11,222 bases of DNA from Clostridia bacterium (GTDB taxonomy: Bacteria; Bacillota; Clostridia; TANB77; CAG-508). Under the pieces are notes generated by a model. It worked only from the letters and a program-made list of their open reading frames with translations. It was not told where the DNA came from and did no database searches. A program made the position numbers and the translations under genes. This document shows, piece after piece, positions 1 through 6,670 of the stretch. Position 1 is the stretch's first letter. Each line of letters begins with the position of its first letter. The DNA is taken from positions 1-11,222 of the forward strand of contig CAAECB010000049.1 of assembly GCA_900754285.1 (NCBI GenBank), written 5' to 3'.

Positions 1-12
1 GTCGCATAAAAA

Positions 13-60
13 TATTAGCACTAAACCATAAAAATTTAGTGCTAATAAATAAAATTTTTT
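13..60 (+). terminator. Hairpin with trailing T run, probable terminator of an upstream gene
   Basis: Arms 13-25 and 35-47 are perfect 13-bp reverse complements around a 9-nt loop (26-34). A run of six T lies at 55-60, seven bases beyond the stem. The T run is further from the stem than in a classic terminator, so it may instead be an operator or RNA structure upstream of the mreB promoter. The gene it would terminate lies outside the window. Confidence 0.45.
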
Positions 61-109
61 AAGACATTTTCAAAAATGATTGACAATGCAAAAAAATGGA
101 GCAAAAGTA

Positions 110-138
110 TTGATAAATTTTGCTTTTTGTAATATAAT
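110..138 (+). promoter_or_regulatory. Sigma-A promoter of the mreB gene
   Basis: A -35 box TTGATA (110-115) and a perfect -10 box TATAAT (133-138) are separated by 17 bp. The expected start point is near 145, giving a leader of about 40 nt with the ribosome site GGAGGG at 173-178. A 7-bp inverted repeat, AGCAAAA (100-106) and TTTTGCT (118-124), straddles the -35 box and could bind a regulator; this is inferred from sequence alone. The region around the -35 box resembles that of the promoter at 2600. Confidence 0.8.
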
Positions 139-184
139 TGCAACATAAATGTAATAAAAATGAAAAAAACTTGGAGGGAAAGCA

Positions 185-1189
185 ATGTTTAAATTTGGAC
201 AAGATGTAGGAATAGATTTAGGAACAGCAACAGTTCTAGTATATGTAAAAGGAAAAGGAATAGTACTAAGAGAACCATCAGTAGTAGCAGTAAACAACAC
301 AACAGGAGAAGTATTAGCAGTAGGAGGAGAAGCAAGAAGAATGTTAGGAAGAACACCAGGAAACATAGTAGCAACAAGACCACTAAGAGATGGAGTAATA
401 TCAGACTACACAGTAACTGAAAAAATGCTAAAACACTTCATAAACAAAGTATGTGGAAAATTCATCTTTTCCCCAAGAATAATGATATGTATACCATCAC
501 AAGTAACAGAAGTAGAAAAAAAAGCAGTAATAGACGCGGCCACACAAGCAGGAGCAAGAAGAGTCTATTTAATAGAAGAGCCAATAGCAGCAGCAATAGG
601 AGCAGGAATAGACATAGCAAAACCATGTGGAAATATGGTAGTAGATATAGGAGGAGGAACAACAGACATAGCAGTAATATCATTAGGAGGGTCAGTAGTA
701 AGCACATCATTAAAAGTAGCAGGAGACAAATTTGATGAAGCAATAGTAAAATACATAAAAAAGAAACACAATATAGCAATAGGAGAAAGAACAGCAGAAG
801 ACTTAAAAGTAAATGTAGGATGTGTATATCCAAAAATACAAGACGCAGAAATGGATATAAGAGGAAGAGACTTAGCAACAGGGTTACCAAAAACAATAAC
901 AGTACACTCAAGTGAAATGTTAGAAGCACTAATAGAACCAGCAATGATGATAGTAGATGCAGTACACAGTGTATTAGAAAGAACACCACCAGAACTAGCA
1001 GCAGACATAAGTGACAGAGGAATATATATGACAGGAGGAGGATGCTTAATAGACGGGCTAGACAAACTATTACAAGAAAAAACAGGAATAAATGTAATGA
1101 TAGCACAAGACACAGTATCATGTGTAGCATTAGGAACAGGAAAAGCACTAGAGAACTTAGATGCACTAGATGGAAAAGCAAAAAGATAA
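185..1189 (+). CDS. mreB: Actin-like rod-shape protein, MreB/Mbl family
   Basis: This encodes a 334-residue bacterial actin that forms membrane-associated filaments guiding lateral cell-wall synthesis, so the cell is probably rod-shaped. The length is normal for the family. Visible motifs are the phosphate-1 loop GIDLGTA (residues 9-15), the conserved EEPIAAAIGAG segment (131-141), the phosphate-2 loop DIGGGTTD (154-161) and the adenosine-site MTGGG (282-286). The ATG at 185 follows GGAGGG at 173-178 with a 6-nt spacer. Segments such as GKGIVLREPSVVA and ARRMLGRTPGNIVA resemble Mbl as much as MreB, and no mreC or mreD follows, so this may be the Mbl-type paralogue found as a single gene in Clostridia. 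The gene has its own promoter and a hairpin just after the stop. Family is certain; the MreB versus Mbl assignment is open. Confidence 0.93.
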   Translation: MFKFGQDVGIDLGTATVLVYVKGKGIVLREPSVVAVNNTTGEVLAVGGEARRMLGRTPGNIVATRPLRDGVISDYTVTEKMLKHFINKVCGKFIFSPRIMICIPSQVTEVEKKAVIDAATQAGARRVYLIEEPIAAAIGAGIDIAKPCGNMVVDIGGGTTDIAVISLGGSVVSTSLKVAGDKFDEAIVKYIKKKHNIAIGERTAEDLKVNVGCVYPKIQDAEMDIRGRDLATGLPKTITVHSSEMLEALIEPAMMIVDAVHSVLERTPPELAADISDRGIYMTGGGCLIDGLDKLLQEKTGINVMIAQDTVSCVALGTGKALENLDALDGKAKR

Positions 1190-1197
1190 ATAAGATA

Positions 1198-1225
1198 GAG
1201 CAAAAATAGTGATGCTTTTTTGCTC
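1198..1225 (+). terminator. Hairpin after mreB, possible weak terminator
   Basis: GAGCAAAAA (1198-1206) pairs with TTTTTGCTC (1217-1225) around a 10-nt loop, nine bases after the mreB stop. The T run lies within the 3' arm rather than after it, so termination may be incomplete and could allow read-through into mtaB, for which I see no separate promoter. Confidence 0.4.
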
Positions 1226-1260
1226 CATCTCCAAAAACATTAAAAGGAATGGAAAAAAAT

Positions 1261-2556
1261 ATGGAAAAAACAGTAGCACTAATCACATTAGGATGCAAGG
1301 TAAATCAATATGAAACAAATGCAATGTCACAAAAATTAATAGAAAATGGGTATAAAGTAGTAGAACATACACAAAAAGCAGATATATATATAATAAATAC
1401 ATGTACAGTAACAAATATGTCAGACAGAAAATCAAGGCAGATGATAAGAAGAGCAAAAGAAATGAATCCAAAAGCTTTTATAATAGCAGTAGGATGTTAT
1501 GTACAAGTATCAAAAGAAGAAGTAGAAAAAATAGAAGAAATAGATTTAGCATTAGGAAATGAAGAAAAAGTAAATATAGTTGATTATTGCAACAAATTAT
1601 TAGAGGAAAAAGACTCAGAAAAACAATCAGCTATGGAAGATGTAATGCAAGCAAAAGAATTCTCAGAATTTGGAGAAACAAGTTATACAGAAAAAACAAG
1701 AGCAGTAATAAAAGTTCAAGATGGATGTGACAGATTTTGTTCATATTGCATAATCCCATATGCAAGAGGAAGAGTAAGAAGCAGAAAACCAGAACACATA
1801 ATAAAAGAAATAGAAAATATAGCAAAACAAGGAATAAAAGAAGTTGTAATAACAGGAATACATATAGCATCATACGGAAAAGACTTTAGAAATGGATATA
1901 AATTAATAGATTTACTAGAAGAAATAAACCAAATAGAAGGAATAGAAAGAATAAGATTAGGCTCAATAGAGCCATTACTAATAACAGAAGAATTTGTGCA
2001 AAGACTAACAAAACTAGAAAAAATATGTGAACATTTCCATTTATCATTACAAAGTGGATGTGACGAAACATTAAAAAGAATGAATAGAAGATACACAATA
2101 GAACAATTCACAGAAATAGTAGAGAGATTAAGAGTAGCATATTCAAATGTAAATCTAACAACAGACATAATAGTAGGATTTCCAGGAGAAACAGAAGAAG
2201 AATTTAATAAAACATATAAATTCTTAGAAAACATAAAATTCTATAAAATGCACATATTCAAATATTCACAAAGAAAAGGAACAAAAGCGGCAGAAATGCC
2301 AGAACAAATATCACCAGAAGAAAAAGAAAAAAGAAGTAAAAAATTAATAGAATTATCAGATAAAAATGAAGAAGAATACAACAAAAAATATATAGGAAAA
2401 ACAGTAGAAGTTTTATGGGAAGAAGAAAAGCAAGGAACATATAAAGGGCATACAAAAAATTATGTATTAGTTGAAAGTAATAGTAAACATCAAGAAAATA
2501 TGTTAGAACAAGTTGTAATAAAAGAAGCGACTAAACATCATGTAATACAAATGTAA
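1261..2556 (+). CDS. mtaB: tRNA t6A37 methylthiotransferase MtaB (radical SAM)
   Basis: The enzyme adds a methylthio group to N6-threonylcarbamoyladenosine at tRNA position 37, giving ms2t6A in tRNAs reading ANN codons, in the cytoplasm. The N-terminal UPF0004 domain has its three cluster cysteines at residues 12 (LGCKVNQYET), 48 (NTCTVTN) and 79 (VGCY). The radical SAM CxxxCxxC motif is C156, C160 and C163 in GCDRFCSYCIIPYARG, and a TRAM-like segment occupies about residues 380-431. The LGCKVNQYE start is typical of MtaB rather than MiaB or RimO. I chose the ATG at 1261 because AAGGA (1244-1248) abuts the alternative ATG at 1249 and because family members begin here; starting at 1249 adds only four residues. 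The product is 431 residues, normal for the family. Given the genome's heavy use of ATA, AAA and ACA codons, ANN decoding is in high demand; that link is inference. Confidence 0.92.
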   Translation: MEKTVALITLGCKVNQYETNAMSQKLIENGYKVVEHTQKADIYIINTCTVTNMSDRKSRQMIRRAKEMNPKAFIIAVGCYVQVSKEEVEKIEEIDLALGNEEKVNIVDYCNKLLEEKDSEKQSAMEDVMQAKEFSEFGETSYTEKTRAVIKVQDGCDRFCSYCIIPYARGRVRSRKPEHIIKEIENIAKQGIKEVVITGIHIASYGKDFRNGYKLIDLLEEINQIEGIERIRLGSIEPLLITEEFVQRLTKLEKICEHFHLSLQSGCDETLKRMNRRYTIEQFTEIVERLRVAYSNVNLTTDIIVGFPGETEEEFNKTYKFLENIKFYKMHIFKYSQRKGTKAAEMPEQISPEEKEKRSKKLIELSDKNEEEYNKKYIGKTVEVLWEEEKQGTYKGHTKNYVLVESNSKHQENMLEQVVIKEATKHHVIQM

Positions 2557-2558
2557 CA

Positions 2559-2568
2559 ATTACGTAAT
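2559..2568. repeat. Short perfect palindrome after mtaB
   Basis: ATTACGTAAT is a 10-bp perfect palindrome two bases beyond the mtaB stop and about 30 bp upstream of the next promoter's -35 box. It could be an operator for that promoter. It is short, and AT-rich palindromes arise readily by chance in this composition. Confidence 0.25.
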
Positions 2569-2599
2569 AAAAACTTAATATAAAAAAGTGGCAAAATAC

Positions 2600-2628
2600 T
2601 TGATAAATTTCGACAAATATAGTATAAA
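2600..2628 (+). promoter_or_regulatory. Sigma-A promoter of the 109-residue protein gene
   Basis: A -35 box TTGATA (2600-2605) and a -10 box TATAAA (2623-2628) are 17 bp apart. Transcription would start near 2635 and give a leader of about 80 nt. The 20 bases at 2591-2610 match those at 101-120 of the mreB promoter at all but three positions, including the -35 box. A Spo0A-box-like sequence sits in the spacer. Confidence 0.72.
2609..2616 (-). promoter_or_regulatory. Spo0A-box-like site in the promoter spacer
   Basis: TTCGACAA is the exact reverse complement of the Spo0A box TTGTCGAA and lies between the -35 and -10 boxes. In that position a bound Spo0A would be expected to repress. The motif is only 8 bp; its location in a promoter, and a second copy in another promoter region, are the only support. 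Confidence 0.4.
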
Positions 2629-2664
2629 TAAGAAAAGAAAATAATTAAAAAATACAAAGGAGAA

Positions 2665-2707
2665 AAGTTGAATTTTCAACTTGACATATTGCCTTTAGTA
2701 AGAAAGG
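2665..2707 (+). promoter_or_regulatory. Leader hairpins upstream of the 109-residue gene, one covering its ribosome site
   Basis: AAGTTGAA (2665-2672) and TTCAACTT (2675-2682) form a perfect 8-bp inverted repeat with a 2-nt centre; as RNA, 7 bp with a 4-nt loop. CCTTT (2692-2696) can then pair with AAAGG (2703-2707), which is the core of the ribosome site for the ATG at 2718. Together they could control translation. The second stem is only 5 bp, so it is tentative. A separate strong ribosome site, AAAGGAG (2656-2662), precedes the first hairpin. Confidence 0.35.
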
Positions 2708-2717
2708 AATGGTATAA

Positions 2718-3047
2718 ATGGCTGAATTTGGTAAAGAAAATAAAGTATCAGGAGTATTTGGAGGAGTTCAATTCAACAATAATGAAGAACAAGCTGGAAA
2801 TATAGGAACAAACTTTGGAGAAAATGCAGGAACAATAAGAAGAAAAGATTTACCAGTAAAACAAGGATTCTGGAGTAAATTCAAAGCATTCTGGCTACAA
2901 GAAATTGACTGGAACAAAGAAATAAGAGTAGAATTAACACCAGCACAACAAAAAGTAGAAGATGAAATCAATGAATTTTTACATCAAGAAATAACATGGG
3001 GAAAAGTACATGACTTTTTATTCCAAGAAGTAACATTTGGAAAATAG
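2718..3047 (+). CDS. Unrecognised 109-residue protein with a triplicated FLxQE motif
   Basis: I do not recognise a family. The N-terminal half (residues 1-50) is rich in Gly and Asn and looks flexible. The C-terminal half carries three related ten-residue units: FWLQEIDWNK (58-67), FLHQEITWGK (87-96) and FLFQEVTFGK (100-109, the exact C-terminus), or roughly F-[LW]-x-Q-E-[IV]-[DT]-[WF]-[GN]-K. There is no signal peptide, membrane segment or cysteine, so it is probably cytosolic. The ATG at 2718 follows AAAGGA (2703-2708) with a 9-nt spacer, and codons are typical of the neighbours, so it is very likely a real gene. It has its own promoter with a Spo0A-like site and a strong terminator, so it is probably monocistronic. 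Function is unknown; repeated aromatic/QE units suggest protein binding or self-association, which is inference only. Confidence 0.8.
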   Translation: MAEFGKENKVSGVFGGVQFNNNEEQAGNIGTNFGENAGTIRRKDLPVKQGFWSKFKAFWLQEIDWNKEIRVELTPAQQKVEDEINEFLHQEITWGKVHDFLFQEVTFGK

Positions 3048-3084
3048 AAATTTCTAAGTAAAATGGTATATGAAAATAAAAAGG

Positions 3085-3122
3085 GTATAGCAATTTTTTT
3101 AAAAGTATGCTATACTTTTTTT
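3085..3122 (+). terminator. Intrinsic terminator of the 109-residue gene
   Basis: GTATAGCA (3085-3092) pairs perfectly with TGCTATAC (3108-3115) and is followed directly by seven T (3116-3122). The upstream A run can extend the stem. This is a standard intrinsic terminator, 38 bases after the stop at 3047. Confidence 0.85.
3108..3116 (+). promoter_or_regulatory. Possible extended -10 promoter of radA inside the terminator
   Basis: TGCTATACT matches an extended -10 element (TGn followed by TATACT). It lies in the 3' arm of the terminator, placing a start near 3123, 26 bases before the radA TTG. The matching -35 position (3088-3093, TAGCAA) is poor. Because the terminator leaves only 26 bp before radA, some promoter must lie here or radA relies on read-through. 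Confidence 0.4.
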
Positions 3123-3148
3123 GCACTACAAAAAGGATGTGATAAAAA

Positions 3149-4508
3149 TTGAAAAACAAAACAGTATTTGTATGTAATGAATGTGGATACGAATCAGGAA
3201 AATGGTTAGGAAAATGCCCAGCATGTAACAGTTGGAACAGCTTTTTTGAACAAAAAGTAGTAGAAAGTAAAAATAAAAGTGGAGCATTACCAAAAGAAAG
3301 AACCAAGCCACAAAAACTAAACACATATGAAGCAAAAGAAACAATAAGAACCTCAACAGGATTTGACGAACTAGACAGAGTATTAGGAGGAGGACTAGTA
3401 AAAGGCTCACTAATATTACTAGGAGGAGAACCAGGAATAGGAAAATCAACACTAATATTGCAAATATGCAACAAAGTAAAAGGAGAAGGAAAAGTATTAT
3501 ATGTATCTGGAGAGGAATCAGCAGAACAAATAAAATTAAGAGCAGACAGATTGCGGAATAAACAATGAGGACATCTTATTTCTAGGAGAAACAGATATAG
3601 ACCTAGTAAATGAAGCAATAATAGAAACAAATCCGAAATTAGTAATAATAGACTCAATACAAACAATGTATTCAGAAGAACTAACAGCAGCAGCAGGAAG
3701 TGTAAGCCAAGTAAGAGAAATAACATCACAAGTAATGAGAATATGTAAATCAAGAAACATAACAACAATAATAATAGGCCATGTAACAAAAGAAGGAAAC
3801 ATAGCAGGTCCAAGAGTATTAGAACATATGGTTGACACTGTATTATACTTAGAAGGAGAAAGATATTTTTCATACAGAATCTTAAGAGGAGTAAAAAACA
3901 GATTTGGCTCAACAAATGAAATAGGAATGTTCGAAATGAGAGAAGAAGGAATGTGTGAAATAACCAATCCATCAGATGTATTAATATCAGAAAGAGAGGA
4001 CAACCCAGCAGGTTCATGTATTGTAGCATGCATGGAAGGAACAAGACCAATGCTAGTAGAATTGCAAGCTCTAACAACACAAACAATATATGGCTTTCCA
4101 AAAAGAACCGCAAATGGAATAGATTACAATAGATTAGCAATATTAATAGCAGTTATAGAAAAGAAAACAGGATTAAGTTTAGGAACACAAGACGTATATG
4201 TAAATGTAGTAGGAGGACTAAAAATAAATGAGCCATCAATAGATTTAGGAATTATAATAGCAGTAGCTTCAATATATAAAAACAAACCAATTCCAAAAGA
4301 CTGTGTAATAATAGGAGAAGTAGGGCTAACAGGAGAGGTCAGAAGAGTAAATATGATAGAAAAAAGAATTAAGGAAGCAGAAAAATTAGGATTTAAAAAA
4401 TGTATAATTCCAGAAAGTAACAAAAAACTCTTGAAAGATAAATTCAAATTAGATATAATAGGTGTAAAAGATGTAAAAGAAGCATTAAGAAAAACAGAAA
4501 TAATCTAA
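3149..4508 (+). pseudogene. radA: DNA repair protein RadA (Sms), frame broken by one extra base
   Basis: RadA is a RecA-like, Lon-related ATPase that promotes branch migration during recombination repair. The first frame runs 3149-3568 from a TTG start (AAAAGGA at 3131-3137). It holds the zinc finger C9, C12, C23, C26 and the Walker A motif GGEPGIGKST (92-101), then hits TGA. The second frame continues to 4508. Removing the C at 3554 turns the junction into ADRLGINNEDILFLGETD and restores a 452-residue protein of normal length. The restored part has Walker B VIIDS (165-169), the RadA signature KNRFG (249-253) and a C-terminal Lon-like domain (about 282-452). No slippery sequence suggests programmed shifting. 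Both halves keep every motif and normal codons, so this is either a recent mutation or a one-base assembly error. disA follows 29 bases later, the conserved order. Confidence 0.9.
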
Positions 4509-4537
4509 AAAGATTTGGTAAAGGAGGTAAGCAAAAC

Positions 4538-5620
4538 TTGAGGAAAAAAACAGAAAATCCAATTACAGAAATTTTGAAGATGATAGCACCAGGAACACCA
4601 ATAAGAGACGGATTAGAAAATATCCTAAGAGCAAAAACAGGAGCATTACTATTAATAACAGACAATAATGAAATAATAAAAGAAGTAGTAGATGGAGGAT
4701 TTGCAATAAATGAAGAATATAGTTCATCAAAATTATATGAATTGGCCAAAATGGATGGAGCAATAATACTAAGTGGAGACCTAAAAAAAATCCTATTTGC
4801 AAATGCACAATTAATACCATCAAGAGAAATAGAAACAAGAGAAACAGGGACAAGACATAGAACAGCAGAAAGAACAGCAAAACAAACAGGAGAGCTTGTA
4901 ATAAGTATATCACAAAGAAGAAATATAATAACAATATTTAAAGGAAATGATAGATACATATTAGAAGACACAGATGTAGTATTAAACAAAGCAAATCAAG
5001 GAGTACAAACACTAGAAAGATACAAAAAAGTATTTGACAGTAAACTAAGTATATTAAATGAATACGAATTTAATGACATAGTAACACTAGAAAATGTAAT
5101 AGTAGCAATACAAAGAGCAGAAATGGTAATGAGAATAGTGCAAGACATACAAAGCCAAATCTATGAACTAGGAAATGACGGAAGGCTTGTAAAAATGCAA
5201 CTAGAAGAATTAATAGGAGGAGTAGAAAAAGAAGAACTACTAATCATAAAAGACTATTTAGCAGTAACAAAAAAGAAGAAAACTCCAGAAACAGTAATGG
5301 AAGAATTATCAGAAGTACCGTATGAAGAGCTAACAAAACAAGTCACAGTAGCCAAATTGCTAGGATATGAAAACTTTGACAATTATGATGAAGTAGGAGT
5401 ATATACAAGAGGATACAGAATATTAAGCAAAATACCAAGAATGCCAAGCAACATTGTAGAAAATCTAGTATTATCATACAAATCATTCCAACACATATTA
5501 GCAGCAGATATAGAAAGTTTAGACGAAGTAGACGGAATAGGAGAAGTACGAGCAAGAACAATAAAACAATCATTAAGAAGAATGCAAGAGCAATTTGTAT
5601 TTGACAATATAGTAGTATAA
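4538..5620 (+). CDS. disA: DNA integrity scanning protein DisA, diadenylate cyclase
   Basis: DisA joins two ATP into cyclic di-AMP and scans DNA for branched structures, lowering synthesis when it meets damage. The 360-residue length is normal. The N-terminal diadenylate cyclase domain shows the DGA motif (73-75) and the RHR motif (106-108), both needed for catalysis. A helical linker follows, and the C-terminus has helix-hairpin-helix DNA-binding sequence, including LDEVDGIGEVRARTI, near residues 328-342. The start is TTG at 4538 behind a perfect AAGGAGGT (4521-4528) with a 9-nt spacer. The gene lies 29 nt after radA, almost certainly in the same transcript as in Bacillus, coupling repair with c-di-AMP signalling. 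The octameric assembly is known from the family and not visible here. Confidence 0.95.
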   Translation: MRKKTENPITEILKMIAPGTPIRDGLENILRAKTGALLLITDNNEIIKEVVDGGFAINEEYSSSKLYELAKMDGAIILSGDLKKILFANAQLIPSREIETRETGTRHRTAERTAKQTGELVISISQRRNIITIFKGNDRYILEDTDVVLNKANQGVQTLERYKKVFDSKLSILNEYEFNDIVTLENVIVAIQRAEMVMRIVQDIQSQIYELGNDGRLVKMQLEELIGGVEKEELLIIKDYLAVTKKKKTPETVMEELSEVPYEELTKQVTVAKLLGYENFDNYDEVGVYTRGYRILSKIPRMPSNIVENLVLSYKSFQHILAADIESLDEVDGIGEVRARTIKQSLRRMQEQFVFDNIVV

Positions 5621-5629
5621 TTATTATAT
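5601..5629 (+). promoter_or_regulatory. Possible promoter for the cyclophilin gene at the end of disA
   Basis: A consensus -35 box TTGACA (5601-5606) lies in the last codons of disA, with TTATAT (5624-5629) 17 bp on and TATATA one base further as an alternative. An inverted repeat, GTATAAT (5615-5621) and ATTATAC (5630-5636), overlaps the -10 region. The -10 match is weak and TTGACA is also coding sequence, so this is tentative. Confidence 0.42.
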
Positions 5630-5674
5630 ATTATACAAAAAAGAAAAATAAAAAAGAGAAAGGAATTAAGAAAA

Positions 5675-6466
5675 ATGAAAGAAAAAATTAAAACAATTAT
5701 ATGGATTGTAGTAGCAATAGCTATTATAGTATTAATAGGAATAGTAGGATATGGATATTTCAAAAAAGCAACAATGGAAGTAAAAAATCCAATATTAACA
5801 ATGGAAGTAGAAGGATTTGGAACAGTAAAGATGGAATTATATCCAGACCAAGCACCACAAAATGTAGCAAATATAGTAAACTTAGCAAATAGAGGATTTT
5901 ACAATGGAACAAAATTCCATAGAATAGTAAAAGACTTTATGATACAAGCAGGAACTAAAGATGGAGACGGAAAAACAGGAGCAAAATTGAGTGACTTAAA
6001 AGACGGAGGCGAAGATAAAGAATACGGAATAAAAGGAGAATTTGTATCAAATGGAGTAAACAACACACTAAAATTTGAAGAAGGAACAGTAGGTGTAGCA
6101 AGAGCAGATTACACACAATACTCATCAGACTTAAAAGAAGAATCATACAATTCAGGAAACTCACAATTCTTTATAATGACAAAAGCAAATACAGGACTAA
6201 ATGGTTTATACACACCAGTAGGAAAAGTAATAGAAGGAATGGATGTAGTACATAAAATAGAAGAAGTTGAAGTAAAAGCAGCAGATGATAGTTCTGATAA
6301 CAGTTCAAAAAGTAGTTCAACATCAGAAGTTAGTACACCAGTAAATCCACCAGTAGTAACATCAATAACAGTAGATACACAAGGAGTAACATATGATTTA
6401 CCAAACACATTAAGTGCATTTGATTATATGTCATGGTTCTATCAAAACTATAAATTTGGACAATAA
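5675..6466 (+). CDS. Membrane-anchored cyclophilin-type peptidyl-prolyl isomerase
   Basis: This enzyme catalyses cis-trans isomerisation of peptide bonds before proline, here outside the membrane. Of 263 residues, 8-27 form a single hydrophobic segment with no lipobox cysteine, acting as a signal anchor. The cyclophilin domain spans about 40-200. It includes the active-site stretch FHRIVKDFMIQAG (81-93, catalytic Arg83), NSQFFIMT (162-169) and LNGLYTPVGKVIEGMDVV (175-192). A Ser-rich linker (about 205-220) leads to a C-terminal extension (225-263) with several aromatics that I do not recognise. The ATG at 5675 follows AAAGGA (5659-5664). The gene lies 54 nt after disA, possibly with its own promoter, and a terminator follows. 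Related proteins in Gram-positives assist folding of secreted proteins; the substrate here is unknown. Confidence 0.9.
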   Translation: MKEKIKTIIWIVVAIAIIVLIGIVGYGYFKKATMEVKNPILTMEVEGFGTVKMELYPDQAPQNVANIVNLANRGFYNGTKFHRIVKDFMIQAGTKDGDGKTGAKLSDLKDGGEDKEYGIKGEFVSNGVNNTLKFEEGTVGVARADYTQYSSDLKEESYNSGNSQFFIMTKANTGLNGLYTPVGKVIEGMDVVHKIEEVEVKAADDSSDNSSKSSSTSEVSTPVNPPVVTSITVDTQGVTYDLPNTLSAFDYMSWFYQNYKFGQ

Positions 6467-6489
6467 AAAAATAAAAAAGTAGATGCAAT

Positions 6490-6510
6490 AAAAAAGCATT
6501 TGCTTTTTTT
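6490..6510 (+). terminator. Terminator after the cyclophilin gene
   Basis: AAAAAAGC (6490-6497) pairs with GCTTTTTT (6502-6509) around ATTT, with seven T in the 3' arm (6504-6510). GCA at 6485-6487 and TGC at 6512-6514 can extend the stem with bulges. It starts 24 bases after the stop. Confidence 0.72.
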
Positions 6511-6604
6511 ATGCAAAAAAATAAAGCTAAAAAGGTTAAATATATTAGAAGGTAGCAATTAAAAAATCATATTAACTTATAAAGTGAACATAAAAAGTTT
6601 AAAT

Positions 6605-6633
6605 TTGAAATTTTTAGAAATATGTAGTATAAT
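6605..6633 (+). promoter_or_regulatory. Sigma-A promoter of the 159-residue protein gene
   Basis: A -35 box TTGAAA (6605-6610) and a perfect -10 box TATAAT (6628-6633) are separated by 17 bp. Transcription would begin near 6640, with the ribosome site AGGAGGA at 6656-6662. Confidence 0.8.
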
Positions 6634-6670
6634 AAGAATGTAAAAATAATTTTATAGGAGGACCAATATC

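Noticed and set aside
462..1298. Long minus-strand open frames rich in Leu and Phe opposite mreB, and similar ones opposite most genes
   Set aside because: They are reverse-complement shadows of A-rich codons: runs of Leu/Phe/Ile with no ribosome sites, no domains, and a real gene on the other strand.
3549..3568. Programmed frameshifting in radA
   Set aside because: There is no slippery heptamer or downstream pseudoknot at the junction, and RadA is not known to be frameshift-controlled. A single inserted C explains it fully.
190..6463. A 13-base direct repeat, TAAATTTGGACAA, at 190-202 and 6451-6463
   Set aside because: It encodes KFGQ at the start of MreB and at the end of the cyclophilin. 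The flanks are unrelated, so it looks like coincidence in AT-rich coding sequence rather than an attachment site.
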